Source of the DNA: Frankia sp. R82
GTDB taxonomy: Bacteria > Actinomycetota > Actinomycetes > Frankiales > Frankiaceae
NCBI RefSeq assembly: GCF_023716925.1
Contig: NZ_JAMQQG010000216.1
Location: 1-58,065 of the forward strand
Length of the DNA: 58,065 nucleotides
Direction: 5' to 3'
Shown: positions 8,869 to 18,880 of the stretch, piece after piece
Numbering within the stretch: position 1 is the stretch's first letter
Layout: every line of letters starts with the position of its first letter
Program-made: the position numbers and the translations under genes
Notes under the pieces: model-generated
What the model was told of the DNA's origin: nothing
The model's database searches: none
Seen by the model: the letters and a program-made list of their open reading frames with translations, nothing else

Positions 8869-11246
8869 GACCGGTGGGCGGAGTTCTGCGCCCCGGTCGG
8901 GACATCGTGCTCCTCGATGTCGCGCGCCGCCGGCGGCGCCACCTCGGCCGGAGGAGCGTCCTCGGCGTGTTCGTGTAGTCCGAACCGGCGATGCAGTGCG
9001 CGCAGCGGACCGGGCGCCCACCAGCTCGCCTCGCCGGCCACCCGCATGAACGCCGGGACCAGCACCCCCCGGATGAGAGTGGCGTCGAGCACGATGGCCA
9101 GCGCCGTGCCCACCCCGAACATCTGCATGAAGCGCACCGACGAGGTGGCGAACGCGACGAAGGTGACCGCGAGCAGCGCGGCGGCGGTGCTGACGATCCG
9201 GCCGACCCGAGCGAGGCCCGTGGCGACCGCCTCGATGTTGCTCGCCCCGGTGTCGTGCACCTCCTTGATCCGTGACAGCAGGAACACCTCGTAGTCCATG
9301 GACAGGCCGAAGGCGATGCAGAACAGCAGTACGGGCATGGAGGTGTCGAGGGGGCCGGGAGTGAAGTCGAGCAGACCTGACAGGTGACCGTCCGTGAAGA
9401 TCCAGACTGCGACTCCGAACACCGCGCAGGTGCACAGGCCGTTGAGCACGATCGCCTTGACCGGAAGCAGCACACTGCCGGTGAACAGGAACAACAGAAC
9501 GAACGTCGCCAACGCGATGAGGCCGAGCGCCAGCGGCAGCCGCGTGCCGATCGCGGACCTGCCGTCGACGAGCACGGCGGGTGCACCCCCCACCAGGACG
9601 GTGCTGCCCGCCGGTGCGGGCAGCGCACGGGTGGCGTGGACCAGCGCCTGCGCGCGCGGCGACGTGTAGTCCACCGCGGGGACCACCTGCAGCAGCTGCG
9701 CACCCGGTGCGCGGAACCGCACGCTGGTCGGATCGGGGGGTGTGACCGGGCGTCCCCGGACGACGGTACCCAGCGTGTAGTCCACCCGGGCCACATCGGG
9801 CAGCCGGGACAGGGTGGCCGCATAGCTGGACAGCGCGGTGGAGTCCAGGTCGCCCTGCCCGTCGACCTGCACGACCACATCCATCGAGCCGGCCAGGTCG
9901 GCGGGGAAACGCTCCCGCAGCGCATCGCCGACCGTGCGGCTGGCGGCGGCGCCCGGGCGCAGCACCCGGTCGTCCGGCGTGCCGAAGTGCACGTGCAGGA
10001 ACGGGGCGGCGAGCACGAGCAGCACCACGATCACGGGCAGCCCGGTCAGGACCGGACGGGCCATGACGGTCGACGCCACCCGCCGCCAGAACGGCGACTC
10101 CGCGGACTCCCGCGCCCGCCGCCCCCGCGTACCCACGGCCGCCTCGCCGGTGCCGGCACCGGGAGAAGCCCCTGGGCCAGCCGCCCCCACAGCGGCTCGC
10201 TGCCGGCGCCGACGGACCAGTCCGATCAGGCCCCCCACCCGCCAGGCGTTCACCCGCTCGCCGAGCAGCATGAGCAGCGCAGGCAGCACAACCACCGCCG
10301 CGACGACCGCCACCAGGGTCACCGAGATGCCCGCATAGGCCATGGAGCGCAGGAAGAACGGTGGGAACAGCAGCATCATGATCAGGCTCACGACCACCGT
10401 GGCGCCACTGAAGAAGATCGTTTGACCGGCGGACCGCACGGTGATCCCGACCGCGGACGCCCGGTCCCGCCCGGTGGCGAGTTCCTCCCGAAACCGGCTG
10501 ACCATCAACAGTGAGTAGTCGATGCCGAGTCCGAGGCCGAGCGCGGTCGTCAGGTTCACGGCGAAGATCGAGACATCGGTGACGCTGCCGATCACCGCCA
10601 GTACCGCGAGGCCACCGACCATTCCGATCAACCCCACCGCCAGCGGCAGCAGTGCCGCGACCACCCCGGCAAACGCCACCACCAGCAGAATCAGCGTGAT
10701 CGGAAGTGCGATCGACTCCGCTACCGCGAGATCACTGGAAACCTGGTTGCTGACGTCATGGTTGACGGCCGCCGCGCCACCCGGCTCGACGGTCACCGCC
10801 GGCAGGCTGAACTCCCGGGAGGCGTATCGCCGGACAACGTCGGCGGCATCGTCGTCGTCCGCGACGCTGCCCACGACCAGGGCCGAGCGGCGGTCCCGTG
10901 AGCGCAGCGAACTGCCCGCCCCCGTCCAGTAGGAGACGACGTCGCGCGCACCGGGTTGAGCGGCCAGATCGGCGGCGACCGCCCGACCAGCCGCGACGAT
11001 CCGCGTGTCGTCGACCTCCCCCGAACGGGCGGTGACGAGCAACAGCACATTCGCCCGGCCGTGGAAGTGTGCGTCCAGTACATCGGACGCCCGGCTGGAG
11101 TCCGAGCGGGGATCGTCGAACCCCCCGCCCTGCAACTTCCCGAACGCGGTGCTGCCGAGCAGGGCGCCGAGGACGACCAGGACCGCCGTACCGGCGAGTA
11201 CCAGCCGTGTCCGACGTGTGACCAGAGTCACCAAAGCTGCGAACAC
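8865..11246 (-). CDS. MMPL/RND-family membrane transporter
   Basis: Large proton-driven exporter of the MMPL type, 793 aa. It has an N-terminal membrane segment (about residues 15-33), a soluble loop, a block of membrane helices (about 175-335), a cytosolic Arg-rich linker, a second soluble loop and a second helix block. The signature GLGLGIDYSLLM is present in the first half and AFGLSMDYEVFLLSRIKE in the second; the Asp-Tyr pairs are the proton-relay residues. The GTG start at 11246 is backed by GGGGGAG about 6 bases upstream. The nearby ATG at 11251 is out of frame. It is convergent with, and overlaps by 4 bases, the siderophore operon. Inference: it may export the siderophore, although MMPL proteins also move lipids, so the link is positional only. 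Confidence 0.88.
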   Translation of the reverse strand: MFAALVTLVTRRTRLVLAGTAVLVVLGALLGSTAFGKLQGGGFDDPRSDSSRASDVLDAHFHGRANVLLLVTARSGEVDDTRIVAAGRAVAADLAAQPGARDVVSYWTGAGSSLRSRDRRSALVVGSVADDDDAADVVRRYASREFSLPAVTVEPGGAAAVNHDVSNQVSSDLAVAESIALPITLILLVVAFAGVVAALLPLAVGLIGMVGGLAVLAVIGSVTDVSIFAVNLTTALGLGLGIDYSLLMVSRFREELATGRDRASAVGITVRSAGQTIFFSGATVVVSLIMMLLFPPFFLRSMAYAGISVTLVAVVAAVVVLPALLMLLGERVNAWRVGGLIGLVRRRRQRAAVGAAGPGASPGAGTGEAAVGTRGRRARESAESPFWRRVASTVMARPVLTGLPVIVVLLVLAAPFLHVHFGTPDDRVLRPGAAASRTVGDALRERFPADLAGSMDVVVQVDGQGDLDSTALSSYAATLSRLPDVARVDYTLGTVVRGRPVTPPDPTSVRFRAPGAQLLQVVPAVDYTSPRAQALVHATRALPAPAGSTVLVGGAPAVLVDGRSAIGTRLPLALGLIALATFVLLFLFTGSVLLPVKAIVLNGLCTCAVFGVAVWIFTDGHLSGLLDFTPGPLDTSMPVLLFCIAFGLSMDYEVFLLSRIKEVHDTGASNIEAVATGLARVGRIVSTAAALLAVTFVAFATSSVRFMQMFGVGTALAIVLDATLIRGVLVPAFMRVAGEASWWAPGPLRALHRRFGLHEHAEDAPPAEVAPPAARDIEEHDVPTGAQNSAHRS

Positions 11247-11360
11247 GACATCTCCCCCAATCGGGACGGCTTGGAGAGAGACACTGTTCGCGACTGATGC
11301 ACAGAGTCAAGGTCGATTGTGCGCACAACAACCAGCCCGACCCACCCAGATACTTGACGC

Positions 11361-11387
11361 GGGCAGGTCGGGCAGGTCGGGCAGGTC
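11361..11387. repeat. Three perfect 9-bp tandem repeats (GGGCAGGTC)
   Basis: Three copies lie between the 3' end of the glycosyltransferase gene and the start of the MMPL gene. They match the 9-bp period seen in coding repeats elsewhere in this window. No function is apparent. Confidence 0.8.
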
Positions 11388-11428
11388 GGTCCGGGTGCGG
11401 CCTGGGCCGGGTGGGCCCGCGAGCCGGA

Positions 11429-12499
11429 TCAGGCGGAGGTTCGCATCTGTCGGCCGAGGGTGTCCAGGGCCAGCCGACGGGAACTCTTGATCTCGGGGAG
11501 GCGGGCCTGGTACGCGGGCGAGGTGGCCAGCGGCTGGTAGAACCCGAGCCGCGGGACAAAGTCCGCGTCGTCGTAGCCCGACGGCCGGTGCAGAGCGTAT
11601 GTACGGCCGGGGAACAGCAGGTCGTAGTTGTCGGCAATCTGCCAGATGGCCACGTGCGGGTCGACCCGGCGCCGCTGGAAGTAGGCCTCGAGGACGTCGA
11701 TGGTGAAGCTGATCTCATGGAACTGCTTTACCAGTGCGTGGTAGTGCTGGCCGACCTGGTACTTGATCGGCAGCTCGATCTGCAGGCTGTCGGAGTAGTC
11801 CAACAGATCGAGGGCCAGAACCTTCAGGGACGTTTCGACTCCATAGCCCCGAGAGAAGGCCAGCGAGGCGAAGACGTCCGCATCAATGACGAACTCGCCG
11901 ATCAGCGGCTGGAGGGTGCGTGTGATCGAGGGCACATACCGAGCGAGTTGTTTCGACAGCAACGACCTCAGCATCTCCGTCGTGCGCCCACCAGGTCGGC
12001 CATCGCCGGTCACCCGGCGCGAACTTCCGTTCACGAACAGGGGGGCGTTACCGGCTGTCGTGGCCGCCGCGAGAACGCCCACCGTGGACGGGTCGTAGCT
12101 TTCCAGGTCCGCGTCATGGAAGATCAGTCGGTTCCCGAAAGCGAGATACGCGAGGCTGCGCATCGCCCCGGCCTTGCCGCCGGTCGTCGTCGCCTCCCTG
12201 CCGGCATGCCGCTGAAGTACCGAGTTTCCACGGACGACCCAGCTCGCACCGGCCTCGGTTGCGATGCGCACCAGGTCATGCTCGTCGCCGTCGGACGTCG
12301 GATCGACGACCACGCCGATCTCGTCCAACACCCGGCGTTCCTGCATCCAGCGCTGCCGATCCTGCGCGATGATGTCACCAAGCGTTCGGGCAGCCTCCGG
12401 GCCACGGGCAGGGATCAGCAGGCTCAGGGTGATGCCCTTGGCAAGCTTGTCCGCCTCGATCGCGTCGAGGTCGAGGCTGGTGGGTTCGAGCGTTCGCAC
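11429..12499 (-). CDS. GpgS-like (GT81) glycosyltransferase
   Basis: Resembles glucosyl-3-phosphoglycerate synthase, a GT-A fold enzyme that transfers a sugar from an NDP-sugar to 3-phosphoglycerate in the glucosylglycerate/methylglucose lipopolysaccharide pathway. Seen: SLLIPARGPEAARTLGDII near residue 26, GGKAGAMRSL near 107, the metal-binding DxD (HDADL, Asp129 and Asp131), GEFVIDADVF, and RGYGVETSLKV, which parallels the GYGVE motif of GpgS. The length of 356 aa is near the family's 320-ish. The GTG start has GAGAGGGG about 9 bases upstream. Acceptor and donor are inferred from family likeness and could differ. It stands 180 bases upstream of the MMPL gene on the same strand, but a shared transcript is unproven. 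Confidence 0.75.
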   Translation of the reverse strand: MRTLEPTSLDLDAIEADKLAKGITLSLLIPARGPEAARTLGDIIAQDRQRWMQERRVLDEIGVVVDPTSDGDEHDLVRIATEAGASWVVRGNSVLQRHAGREATTTGGKAGAMRSLAYLAFGNRLIFHDADLESYDPSTVGVLAAATTAGNAPLFVNGSSRRVTGDGRPGGRTTEMLRSLLSKQLARYVPSITRTLQPLIGEFVIDADVFASLAFSRGYGVETSLKVLALDLLDYSDSLQIELPIKYQVGQHYHALVKQFHEISFTIDVLEAYFQRRRVDPHVAIWQIADNYDLLFPGRTYALHRPSGYDDADFVPRLGFYQPLATSPAYQARLPEIKSSRRLALDTLGRQMRTSA

Positions 12500-13117
12500 G
12501 GACGCCCCTCTCTCGTGACCTTTGTGAGGTACGGATCACCCTGCACCGGAGCTGGCGAGGCGGGATCCGTTGCTGGACAGCGGGTAAATCACACAGCCCG
12601 GCGGAAATCTTCGATCGCACCGCCGACCGTGGGATTAGCCACCTCCGTCCGCAACGCTCCGACCGTCACCCGGTTTCCGGTGACCTGGCCGTTTCCAGTA
12701 CCTCCGTACGCCGGGTCGCCGCATCGACTTCACGACTTCCCGGGTACGACCGATCCGGCACGTGACTCGATGCCGGAGCGTCAAAGTATCGGCGTTGCGG
12801 CCGAATCCGTCACTCCCCCCGTTTCCCAACGAGTACCGGCCACCGCCGTTGCCGGCAGCCGGCGATCACACCGAGCCGCCCGCGTCGGCCGAGTTCGGCG
12901 AAACCGGCACGCCGAGTGCTGATATCGACACTCGACGTGAGAGCTTTCCGGGCGGGTGAGAGAGAACTACCCGCGCATCGACTCGGCGATGCCAGGCCGG
13001 CATTGCCGGGTGGGCCCGACCGACGCCGCCATATCCGGCCCAAACGGGCGAGGTCGACCGCAAGGCCAGCCCAGACCGAAACCGGGCCCACAATAAGGTG
13101 ATTTACATCACACTAAA
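12500..13117. other. Intergenic region with no convincing gene
   Basis: About 620 bases upstream of the glycosyltransferase. The short ORFs here have no RBS and biased composition, so I call none. It holds a Crp/FNR-like dyad at 13097-13112 (GGTGA-N6-TCACA) near the end of the neighbouring FkbM gene's terminator. Confidence 0.6.
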
Positions 13118-13150
13118 ACGTCGGACGTCCTGCCCCCGGACGCCCGACGT
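13118..13150 (-). terminator. Rho-independent terminator of the FkbM gene
   Basis: A 13-base stem with one mismatch (ACGTCGGGCGTCC pairing with GGACGTCCGACGT on the minus strand) and a 7-base loop, followed on the minus strand by TTTTAG. It lies 7 bases past the FkbM stop codon. Confidence 0.8.
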
Positions 13151-13156
13151 GCGCGG

Positions 13157-13909
13157 TCAGGGGTGCGCGACGAAGTTGAAGTGCCGGCCCGTCTCGAAGG
13201 TGTCCCGGAACTTCGGCAGGGTGTACGGACCTTCACCGTCCAGATCGAAGATCCGAAGGCCGAGATCCCCGTCAACCAGCAGATACATGTCGTCCGCGGT
13301 CGTCCCGTAGTCACGGGCGCCGGCGCCGAACTCGAACACCAGGTGCGGGCGACTGGCCGCGATCAGCTTGGTGGCGCCACGGAAGACGCCGTACTCGGCA
13401 CCCTCGACGTCGACCTTGATCAGAGCCGGCCGGTAGTCCGCCGGCAGCGCGTCGTCGAGGACCTCGACGGTGACCTCGATCTGTTCGACGTCCTCGGTGT
13501 CCGGCACCCGGTCGCGCAGGCCGCTGTAGGCCGGCCGGCTGCGCACGTAGGTGAACGGCAGGACACCCGGCTTGTCGGAAAGCGCAGCCTGGCGCACGTC
13601 CACGGTGGGGAAGTCGGCCTGGAGCGTGGCGGCCATGTGCGGCAGCGGCTCATAGGCGACATGTGTGCCGTGCGGAGCGTGCCGCAGGATTGTCCGCAGC
13701 ACGTCGCCACGGTGCGCACCCACATCAATACAGTTCGACGTCTCGGCAAGCACGAACGACATTAGCAGCGCCAAGTGTCGATCATCGTTGCGGTTGCGCC
13801 GCGCAGTCGGCACAACATTGTCTCGCACCAGCTTCAGCGCCGGCCCGAGCCCCAGATCCACCGCCTTACGGCGGAGCGCAGCGACCTGTTTCTCCATCCG
13901 CGGATCCAT
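13157..13909 (-). CDS. FkbM-family SAM-dependent methyltransferase
   Basis: Class I methyltransferase of the FkbM type, which usually O-methylates sugars or secondary metabolites. The SAM-binding motif NCIDVGAHRGDVLRTI is near residue 60. The family hallmark IKVDVEGAEYGVFRGA is near residue 163, followed by RPHLVFEFGAG. Length 250 aa. ATG at 13909 is preceded by GAAGG about 9 bases upstream; the in-frame Met at residue 5 is an alternative start. It stands alone between a strong terminator and a 470-base intergenic region, so it is probably monocistronic. The substrate is unknown. The glycosyltransferase downstream on the same strand makes a sugar substrate conceivable. Confidence 0.85.
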   Translation of the reverse strand: MDPRMEKQVAALRRKAVDLGLGPALKLVRDNVVPTARRNRNDDRHLALLMSFVLAETSNCIDVGAHRGDVLRTILRHAPHGTHVAYEPLPHMAATLQADFPTVDVRQAALSDKPGVLPFTYVRSRPAYSGLRDRVPDTEDVEQIEVTVEVLDDALPADYRPALIKVDVEGAEYGVFRGATKLIAASRPHLVFEFGAGARDYGTTADDMYLLVDGDLGLRIFDLDGEGPYTLPKFRDTFETGRHFNFVAHP

Positions 13910-14377
13910 CGGCCCCGCCCTTCTGTTGTCCCATCATCGACCGACCCTAGTGCAGCAGACCCCGTTTTCCACCAGCCCGGTGGGTCCAACTATTGGCGCC
14001 GGCAGATCTGTGGTCAACAGCAGGGTGGTCCAACCGGCCCGCAGGGCGATCGACAGGCCGGCTATCGGCCACGGAACGCAGGGAGTCGGCAATATGTCAC
14101 GCAACGGAAGTGTTGCCGATAATCACAAAGAATGACTCTGCGCCACGAACGGCACTACGTTCCGACATAATTCACTACGCGCCAACACCGTTCCATCGCG
14201 TATCGCATAACCGATACGGCGCGACGTGGACGCGCTCCCGGCTGGCCGGGATCGGATCCGGCCGGCCGGCCGGCCCGCGCGGACCGCGCGGGCCTGGATC
14301 CCCGGCGGGGCCTGATCCCCGGCAGGAGCATCGGTCCGAGGACGTCCGCCCGGCCGCCGGGGACACGAGCGGGACGG
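13910..14377. other. Intergenic region between gcvP and the FkbM gene
   Basis: About 470 bases. The half near FkbM is comparatively AT-rich and probably carries its promoter. The half near the gcvP stop is a run of GC palindromes, including alternating CCGG and a 9-bp stem with a 5-base loop at 14272-14294 (GGCCCGCGC/GCGCGGGCC). That stem has no T-tract and may end gcvP transcription. No gene is seen. Confidence 0.6.
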
Positions 14378-17362
14378 TCAGCCGACGGTGGCGAGCGCCG
14401 CCTCCTCCTCCACCGGGTCGGCAAAGGACTCCACCGGCGGGCAGGTGCACACCAGGTTGCGGTCGCCATAGGCGCCGTCGATTCGCCGCACCGGCGGCCA
14501 GTACTTCCCGGTACGCAGCGTGGCCAGCGGATAGGCGGCGACCGAACGAGGGTAGGGGTGCGGCCAGTCGTCGGCGGTTACCATCGCCGCGGTGTGCGGC
14601 GCATTGCGCAGCGGATTGTCGTCGAGCGGCCAGGTTCCGTCGCCGACCTGTTCCGCCTCCGCCCGGATCGCAATCATCGCATCGCAGAAACGGTCGATCT
14701 CGGCGAGGTCCTCGCTTTCGGTCGGCTCCACCATGAGGGTACCCGCGACCGGAAACGACATGGTCGGCGCGTGAAAGCCGTAGTCGATGAGGCGCTTGGC
14801 CACGTCGTCCACGGTGACCCCGGTTTCTCGCGTCAACGGTCGCAGGTCAAGAATGCACTCGTGCGCCACGAGACCGTCCCGGCCGGAATAGAGAACCGGA
14901 TAGTGTGGGCGTAGCCGGTGGGCGATGTAGTTGGCGTTGAGAACGGCCACCGACGTGGCTTCCCGCAGGCCGTCTGCGCCCATCATCTGGATGTATGCCC
15001 ATGGGATCATCAGGATCCCGGCCGATCCCCACGGCGACCCGGAAATGGGCCCCACCCCGGTGGTCGGACCGGCCTCGGTCCGCAGCGGATGGTTGGGCAG
15101 ATAGGGCAGCAGCTTTTCACCGACAGCCACCGGCCCGACCCCCGGACCGCCGCCGCCATGCGGAATGCAGAACGTCTTGTGCAGGTTCAGATGGCTGACG
15201 TCGGCGCCGAACTGGCCCGGTTTCGCGAGGCCGACCAGCGCGTTCAGGTTCGCCCCGTCGACGTAGACCAGACCGCCCGCCTCATGCACAAGAGCGCAGG
15301 CCTGCCCGATGCCCTCCTCGTACACCCCGTGCGTCGAGGGATAGGTCACCATCAGGGCGGCGAGGACGTCCGTGTGTGTCCGGGCGGCCCGGGCGAGGTC
15401 GTCGAGATCGACGTTTCCGTCATCGTCGCAGGCAACGACGACGACCCGCATTCCGGCCATCGCGGCGCTGGCCGCGTTCGTGCCATGGGCGGATGACGGG
15501 ATCAGACACACGTCGCGCACGGGCGCGCCGGCCGGCGCGCGGTCACGGTGATAGGCGCGGATCGCCAGCAGCCCGGCCAGCTCGCCCTGGCTGCCGGCGT
15601 TCGGCTGCACCGAGACACCCGCATAGCCGGTGATCCGGGCGAGCCATTCCTCGAGCTGGCGGATCAGGGTGAGGTAACCGGCGGCCTGGTCCAGCGGGGC
15701 ATACGGGTGGATGTCGGCGAACTCCGGCCAGGTGACCGCAGCCATCTCGGTGGTGGCGTTGAGTTTCATCGTGCAGGAACCGAGGGGAATCATTCCGCGG
15801 TCAAGGGCGAGATCGAGATCGGACAACCGACGCAGATAGCGCAGCATCGCGGTCTCGGACCGGTGCTCGTGAAACACCGGATGCTCGAGATATCCCTCCG
15901 TGCGGATCAGTGCGGCGGGCAGCGCGACCGCGGTCGTCGCCGGAATCGGCCCGTCCAGTTCGGCCTGCGTCGTCACCTCGGCGGCCGCGGCCGGTGGCAC
16001 CCCGAAGGCGGCCCAGACCGCCCGCAGGTCCGCCTCCACGGTCGTCTCGTTGCACGAGATGCCCACGTGATCGTCATCGACGAGGCGCAGGTTCACCCCG
16101 TGCTCGAGTGCGCTGGCGACCACCTCGGCGGCCCGGCCCGGTGCCGCGGCGACAACCGTGTCGAAAAACGACGAGTCACCCAACGTGATTCCGCCGAGGC
16201 GCAGCCCCTCGGCGAGGCGCACCGCGAGGCCATGCACGCGTCGGGCGATCCCCGCCAGCCCCTGCGGGCCGTGGTAGACCGCGTACATCGAGGCGAGCAC
16301 CGCCGGCAGCACCTGCGCGGTGCAGATGTTGCTCGTCGCCTTCTCTCGTCGGATGTGCTGCTCGCGTGTCTGCAGGGTAAGTCGGTAGGCCGGGGCACCG
16401 GCCGCGTCGATGGACACGCCGACCAGCCGACCGGGCAGCGTGCGTTCCAGACCGGAACGGACGGCGAGATAGCCGGCATGCGGGCCGCCGAACGACAGGG
16501 GCAGACCGAACCGCTGGGTGCTTCCGACCGCGATGTCCGCGCCGAGCTCGCCGGGCGAGCGCAGCAGGGTGAGGGCCAGCAGGTCGGCGGCGACGGTGAC
16601 GATCAGGCCTCGCTCGCGGGCCTGCGCGATCACACCCCGGTGGTCACGCAGGGCTCCGCCCGGCCCAGGGTAGGACACCAGCAGCCCGAAGGCCGAGTCG
16701 AACAGCTCGGCGGGCAGCGACGCACTGCCGCCGAGCTCGACGACCTCGACGGTGGCGCCCAGCGCCTCGGCGCGGGTCGCCACGACCGCGATCGTCTGCG
16801 GGAGTGTGTCGGCGTCGACCAGGAAGACCCGCCGTCCGGCCTTCGCCCGGCGCAGCGCGATCTGCATCGCCTCGGCCGCCGCGGTGGGCTCGTCCAGCAA
16901 GGACGCACCGGCCACCGCCAGCCCGGTCAGATCCGTGATCATGGTCTGGAAGTTGAGCAGGGCCTCGAGCCGGCCCTGGGAGATCTCTGGCTGGTAGGGC
17001 GTGTAGGCCGTGTACCAAGCCGGATTTTCCAGGACGTTGCGCTGGATGACGCCCGGCATCACCGCGGGATGGAAGCCGAGACCGATCATCGAGGGCACCG
17101 GCCGGTTGGCCCGCCCGAGCGCCCGCAGCGCGGCCAGCACGGCCGGCTCGTCGAGCGGGGCTGGCAGGTCAAGGGTGCTGTCGGCGATGATCGCGGGCAC
17201 GGCGGCGTCGGTCAGGGATCGCAGTGATTCGTGGCCGAGCGCGGCCAGCATGGCCTGGCGGGCGCTCTGGCCCGGGCCGATGTGCCGATCGGCGAAACGC
17301 GGATAGGACCCGGGGGGAACCGCCACCGGCGGGGTGTTCTGCTTGCTGCCGTCGTGCGTCAT
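14378..17362 (-). CDS. gcvP: Glycine dehydrogenase (decarboxylating), P-protein of glycine cleavage
   Basis: PLP-dependent P-protein of the glycine cleavage system. It decarboxylates glycine and passes the aminomethyl group to the lipoyl arm of the H-protein. Length 994 aa, a full single-chain GcvP with both halves. The N-terminal FADRHIGPG and [10 protein letters not shown] motifs are present, PLP Lys729 sits in [18 protein letters not shown], and [11 protein letters not shown] is intact. The ATG start at 17362 lies 55 bases downstream of a tandem glycine riboswitch, so expression should rise with glycine. No gcvT or gcvH lies nearby; they must be elsewhere. All motifs look intact. Confidence 0.97.
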   Translation of the reverse strand: MTHDGSKQNTPPVAVPPGSYPRFADRHIGPGQSARQAMLAALGHESLRSLTDAAVPAIIADSTLDLPAPLDEPAVLAALRALGRANRPVPSMIGLGFHPAVMPGVIQRNVLENPAWYTAYTPYQPEISQGRLEALLNFQTMITDLTGLAVAGASLLDEPTAAAEAMQIALRRAKAGRRVFLVDADTLPQTIAVVATRAEALGATVEVVELGGSASLPAELFDSAFGLLVSYPGPGGALRDHRGVIAQARERGLIVTVAADLLALTLLRSPGELGADIAVGSTQRFGLPLSFGGPHAGYLAVRSGLERTLPGRLVGVSIDAAGAPAYRLTLQTREQHIRREKATSNICTAQVLPAVLASMYAVYHGPQGLAGIARRVHGLAVRLAEGLRLGGITLGDSSFFDTVVAAAPGRAAEVVASALEHGVNLRLVDDDHVGISCNETTVEADLRAVWAAFGVPPAAAAEVTTQAELDGPIPATTAVALPAALIRTEGYLEHPVFHEHRSETAMLRYLRRLSDLDLALDRGMIPLGSCTMKLNATTEMAAVTWPEFADIHPYAPLDQAAGYLTLIRQLEEWLARITGYAGVSVQPNAGSQGELAGLLAIRAYHRDRAPAGAPVRDVCLIPSSAHGTNAASAAMAGMRVVVVACDDDGNVDLDDLARAARTHTDVLAALMVTYPSTHGVYEEGIGQACALVHEAGGLVYVDGANLNALVGLAKPGQFGADVSHLNLHKTFCIPHGGGGPGVGPVAVGEKLLPYLPNHPLRTEAGPTTGVGPISGSPWGSAGILMIPWAYIQMMGADGLREATSVAVLNANYIAHRLRPHYPVLYSGRDGLVAHECILDLRPLTRETGVTVDDVAKRLIDYGFHAPTMSFPVAGTLMVEPTESEDLAEIDRFCDAMIAIRAEAEQVGDGTWPLDDNPLRNAPHTAAMVTADDWPHPYPRSVAAYPLATLRTGKYWPPVRRIDGAYGDRNLVCTCPPVESFADPVEEEAALATVG

Positions 17363-17416
17363 GGGCCGCTCCGGAGGTCGGGCGGAACCGACGGGGTGCG
17401 CCGGTGCCGCGACGGG

Positions 17417-17637
17417 CCTCCCCCTCTGTCATATGGCCTGAGAGCTTCGCCGCGCCTCGACCGCGGGCTCGCCATGACGGGCGGGCGCGCGAGGTCGGCG
17501 GCGGCTTTCACCGTCGGCGGGACGCCTCGGCGTCCACTTTCCAGAGTTGCCTGACCCGGCGGTTGGGGGCCTGAGAGTTTATGGGGAGAGCTTGCTCCTT
17601 CGGCGCCCCGGCCATGTGGTGACCGGGACTCTCCCGC
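17417..17637 (-). promoter_or_regulatory. Tandem glycine riboswitch upstream of gcvP
   Basis: On the minus strand the leader contains the conserved glycine-aptamer pieces in order: GGGAGAGT, then GCGCCGAAGGAGCAA, AACTCTCAGG and CAACTCTGGAAAG for the first aptamer. The second follows with CCGACGGTGAAAG, AGCTCTCAGG and ACAGAGGGGGAGG. The second aptamer ends about 55 bases before the gcvP ATG. Glycine riboswitches of this type commonly switch on glycine cleavage genes when glycine is high. The boundaries are approximate. Confidence 0.9.
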
Positions 17638-17714
17638 ACGGGCGTGAGCGGCAGCGGTATGCAGTTGGTAGGTCGACAGTAGCCGCGATACGGCCGCCCG
17701 GCCACCCGGTTGGC

Positions 17715-18464
17715 TCAGATGAAGACGGTCTCGGTCGAACGCAGCAGCCGGGCCAGGAACGGCGGCGGAAGAACGGCGGCGTCGGCGGGATGGTCCGACA
17801 GGGGGGCGATCTGCGTGCGGTAACAGTCGACGGCGCGTTCCTTGGCCCGCATCACCCGTTCGGGCAGGGTCACCGACCTCGCCCGGGACCAAGGCACGTC
17901 CGGATCATCGGGTACCGACCAGTGCCAGGTCCACACGGGGTATTCGACCAGCCGGGCCCCGGCGTGGTTCGCAGCCAGCGCCGCCGCGCGTCCCGTCGCC
18001 TCGTGATCGGGATGCCGATCACCCCGCCAGGTGGTGAAGACCCAGGTCCGGGCGGTCAACAGCGGCTCCACCAGCGCGGCGAGCGCCGCTTCGTGCCCGG
18101 CGACCCGTCCGTCTGGCAGCCCCGCCCGGTGCACCTGGGTATCCCCGAGACCGAGCGCTGCCAGCGCCGCGTGCTGCTCGGTGATGCGCTGCTCGGCGAG
18201 CTGTCGGGCCGACAGTGTCGGCGAACCGGGATGCGACCCGTCACCATCAGTGACGGCCATCACGGCGATCCGCGCACCCAGGTCGCGTAGCCGGACGAGC
18301 AGCCCCCCGACGCCGAGCACCTCATCGTCCGGATGGGGGGCGACGACAACCACCTGTGGCGGCGGGTCGCTCAGATCGAACTCCGGCCAGCCCGGCTCCC
18401 ACTGCTGCCAGGCCGACGCAGGGGTACCGGCATCGGTGAAGGGCCGGTCGACGTCGAGTCCCAT
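17715..18464 (-). CDS. PIG-L (LmbE-like) family deacetylase
   Basis: Zinc-dependent N-acetyl-sugar deacetylase fold, as in MshB, Mca or LmbE. Zinc-ligand motifs are APHPDDE at residues 42-48 and RGDRHPDHEATG near residue 140. Length 249 aa with no signal peptide, so cytoplasmic. ATG at 18464 follows AGGA with a 4-base gap. PIG-L proteins act in mycothiol metabolism, glycolipids and antibiotic pathways; nothing here singles one out. It lies just upstream of the glycine riboswitch on the same strand, but the riboswitch implies gcvP has its own control. Confidence 0.85.
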   Translation of the reverse strand: MGLDVDRPFTDAGTPASAWQQWEPGWPEFDLSDPPPQVVVVAPHPDDEVLGVGGLLVRLRDLGARIAVMAVTDGDGSHPGSPTLSARQLAEQRITEQHAALAALGLGDTQVHRAGLPDGRVAGHEAALAALVEPLLTARTWVFTTWRGDRHPDHEATGRAAALAANHAGARLVEYPVWTWHWSVPDDPDVPWSRARSVTLPERVMRAKERAVDCYRTQIAPLSDHPADAAVLPPPFLARLLRSTETVFI

Positions 18465-18584
18465 CTATCCTGCATACGGCACGCCGGCCCGTCACGCCGG
18501 GCGAACGCCCCCACGCGCGGGACGACCCGCCTCACTCGGGTGACCACCGGCCCGGGGGCTGTCCGGCCGGCCCGAGGACCCGCC

Positions 18585-18878
18585 TCACCGCCCGGGTCGA
18601 CGCAGCAACTCGCTCTTGGCCGCTTCCTTGTCCGTCAGCGCCCCGTTCCGCTCCCGCTGGAAGACCTCTTCTGCCATCCGATCGGACGAGGTCTGGCTTG
18701 CCACCTGCCGGGCCATTTCGTCGTTGGACGTCTCCGCCCCGGCGGGCCGGGTATGCCCCTGCCACCCGCGGGTCCCCACCGCCTCCCGGGCAGGCACCGC
18801 CTCCCGGGCGGGCACCGCCTCCCGGGCGGGCACCGATGCCCCCGTCCGCGCGTCCGCTCGCTTCAGTGTCTGTGCCAT
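18585..18878 (-). CDS. Small hypothetical protein with VPAREA repeats, end of MoxR operon
   Basis: A 97-aa protein not recognised as any family. It starts with ATG 2 bases after the transglutaminase-like stop codon, with a very strong RBS (GGGGGAGGAG, 6 bases upstream) lying inside the end of that gene, so it is convincingly translated and coupled. Residues about 16-33 are three copies of VPAREA encoded by an 18-bp tandem repeat. The C-terminal half (about 50-97) is charged and probably helical, ending with SELLRRPGR. No membrane segment or signal peptide is seen. Inference: an accessory of the MoxR/DUF58/TgpA operon. Confidence 0.7.
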   Translation of the reverse strand: MAQTLKRADARTGASVPAREAVPAREAVPAREAVGTRGWQGHTRPAGAETSNDEMARQVASQTSSDRMAEEVFQRERNGALTDKEAAKSELLRRPGR

Positions 18879-18880
18879 GA

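Noticed and set aside
7810-9435. 541-aa minus-strand frame across the GS-like and MMPL genes
   Set aside because: High-GC antisense shadow of real genes; its composition is biased and no domain is visible.
12810-13091. 93-aa minus-strand ORF in the gap before the FkbM gene
   Set aside because: No RBS, Arg/Ser-rich composition and no motif.
15548-17227. 559-aa plus-strand frame opposite gcvP
   Set aside because: It mirrors gcvP codons and shows no protein motif.
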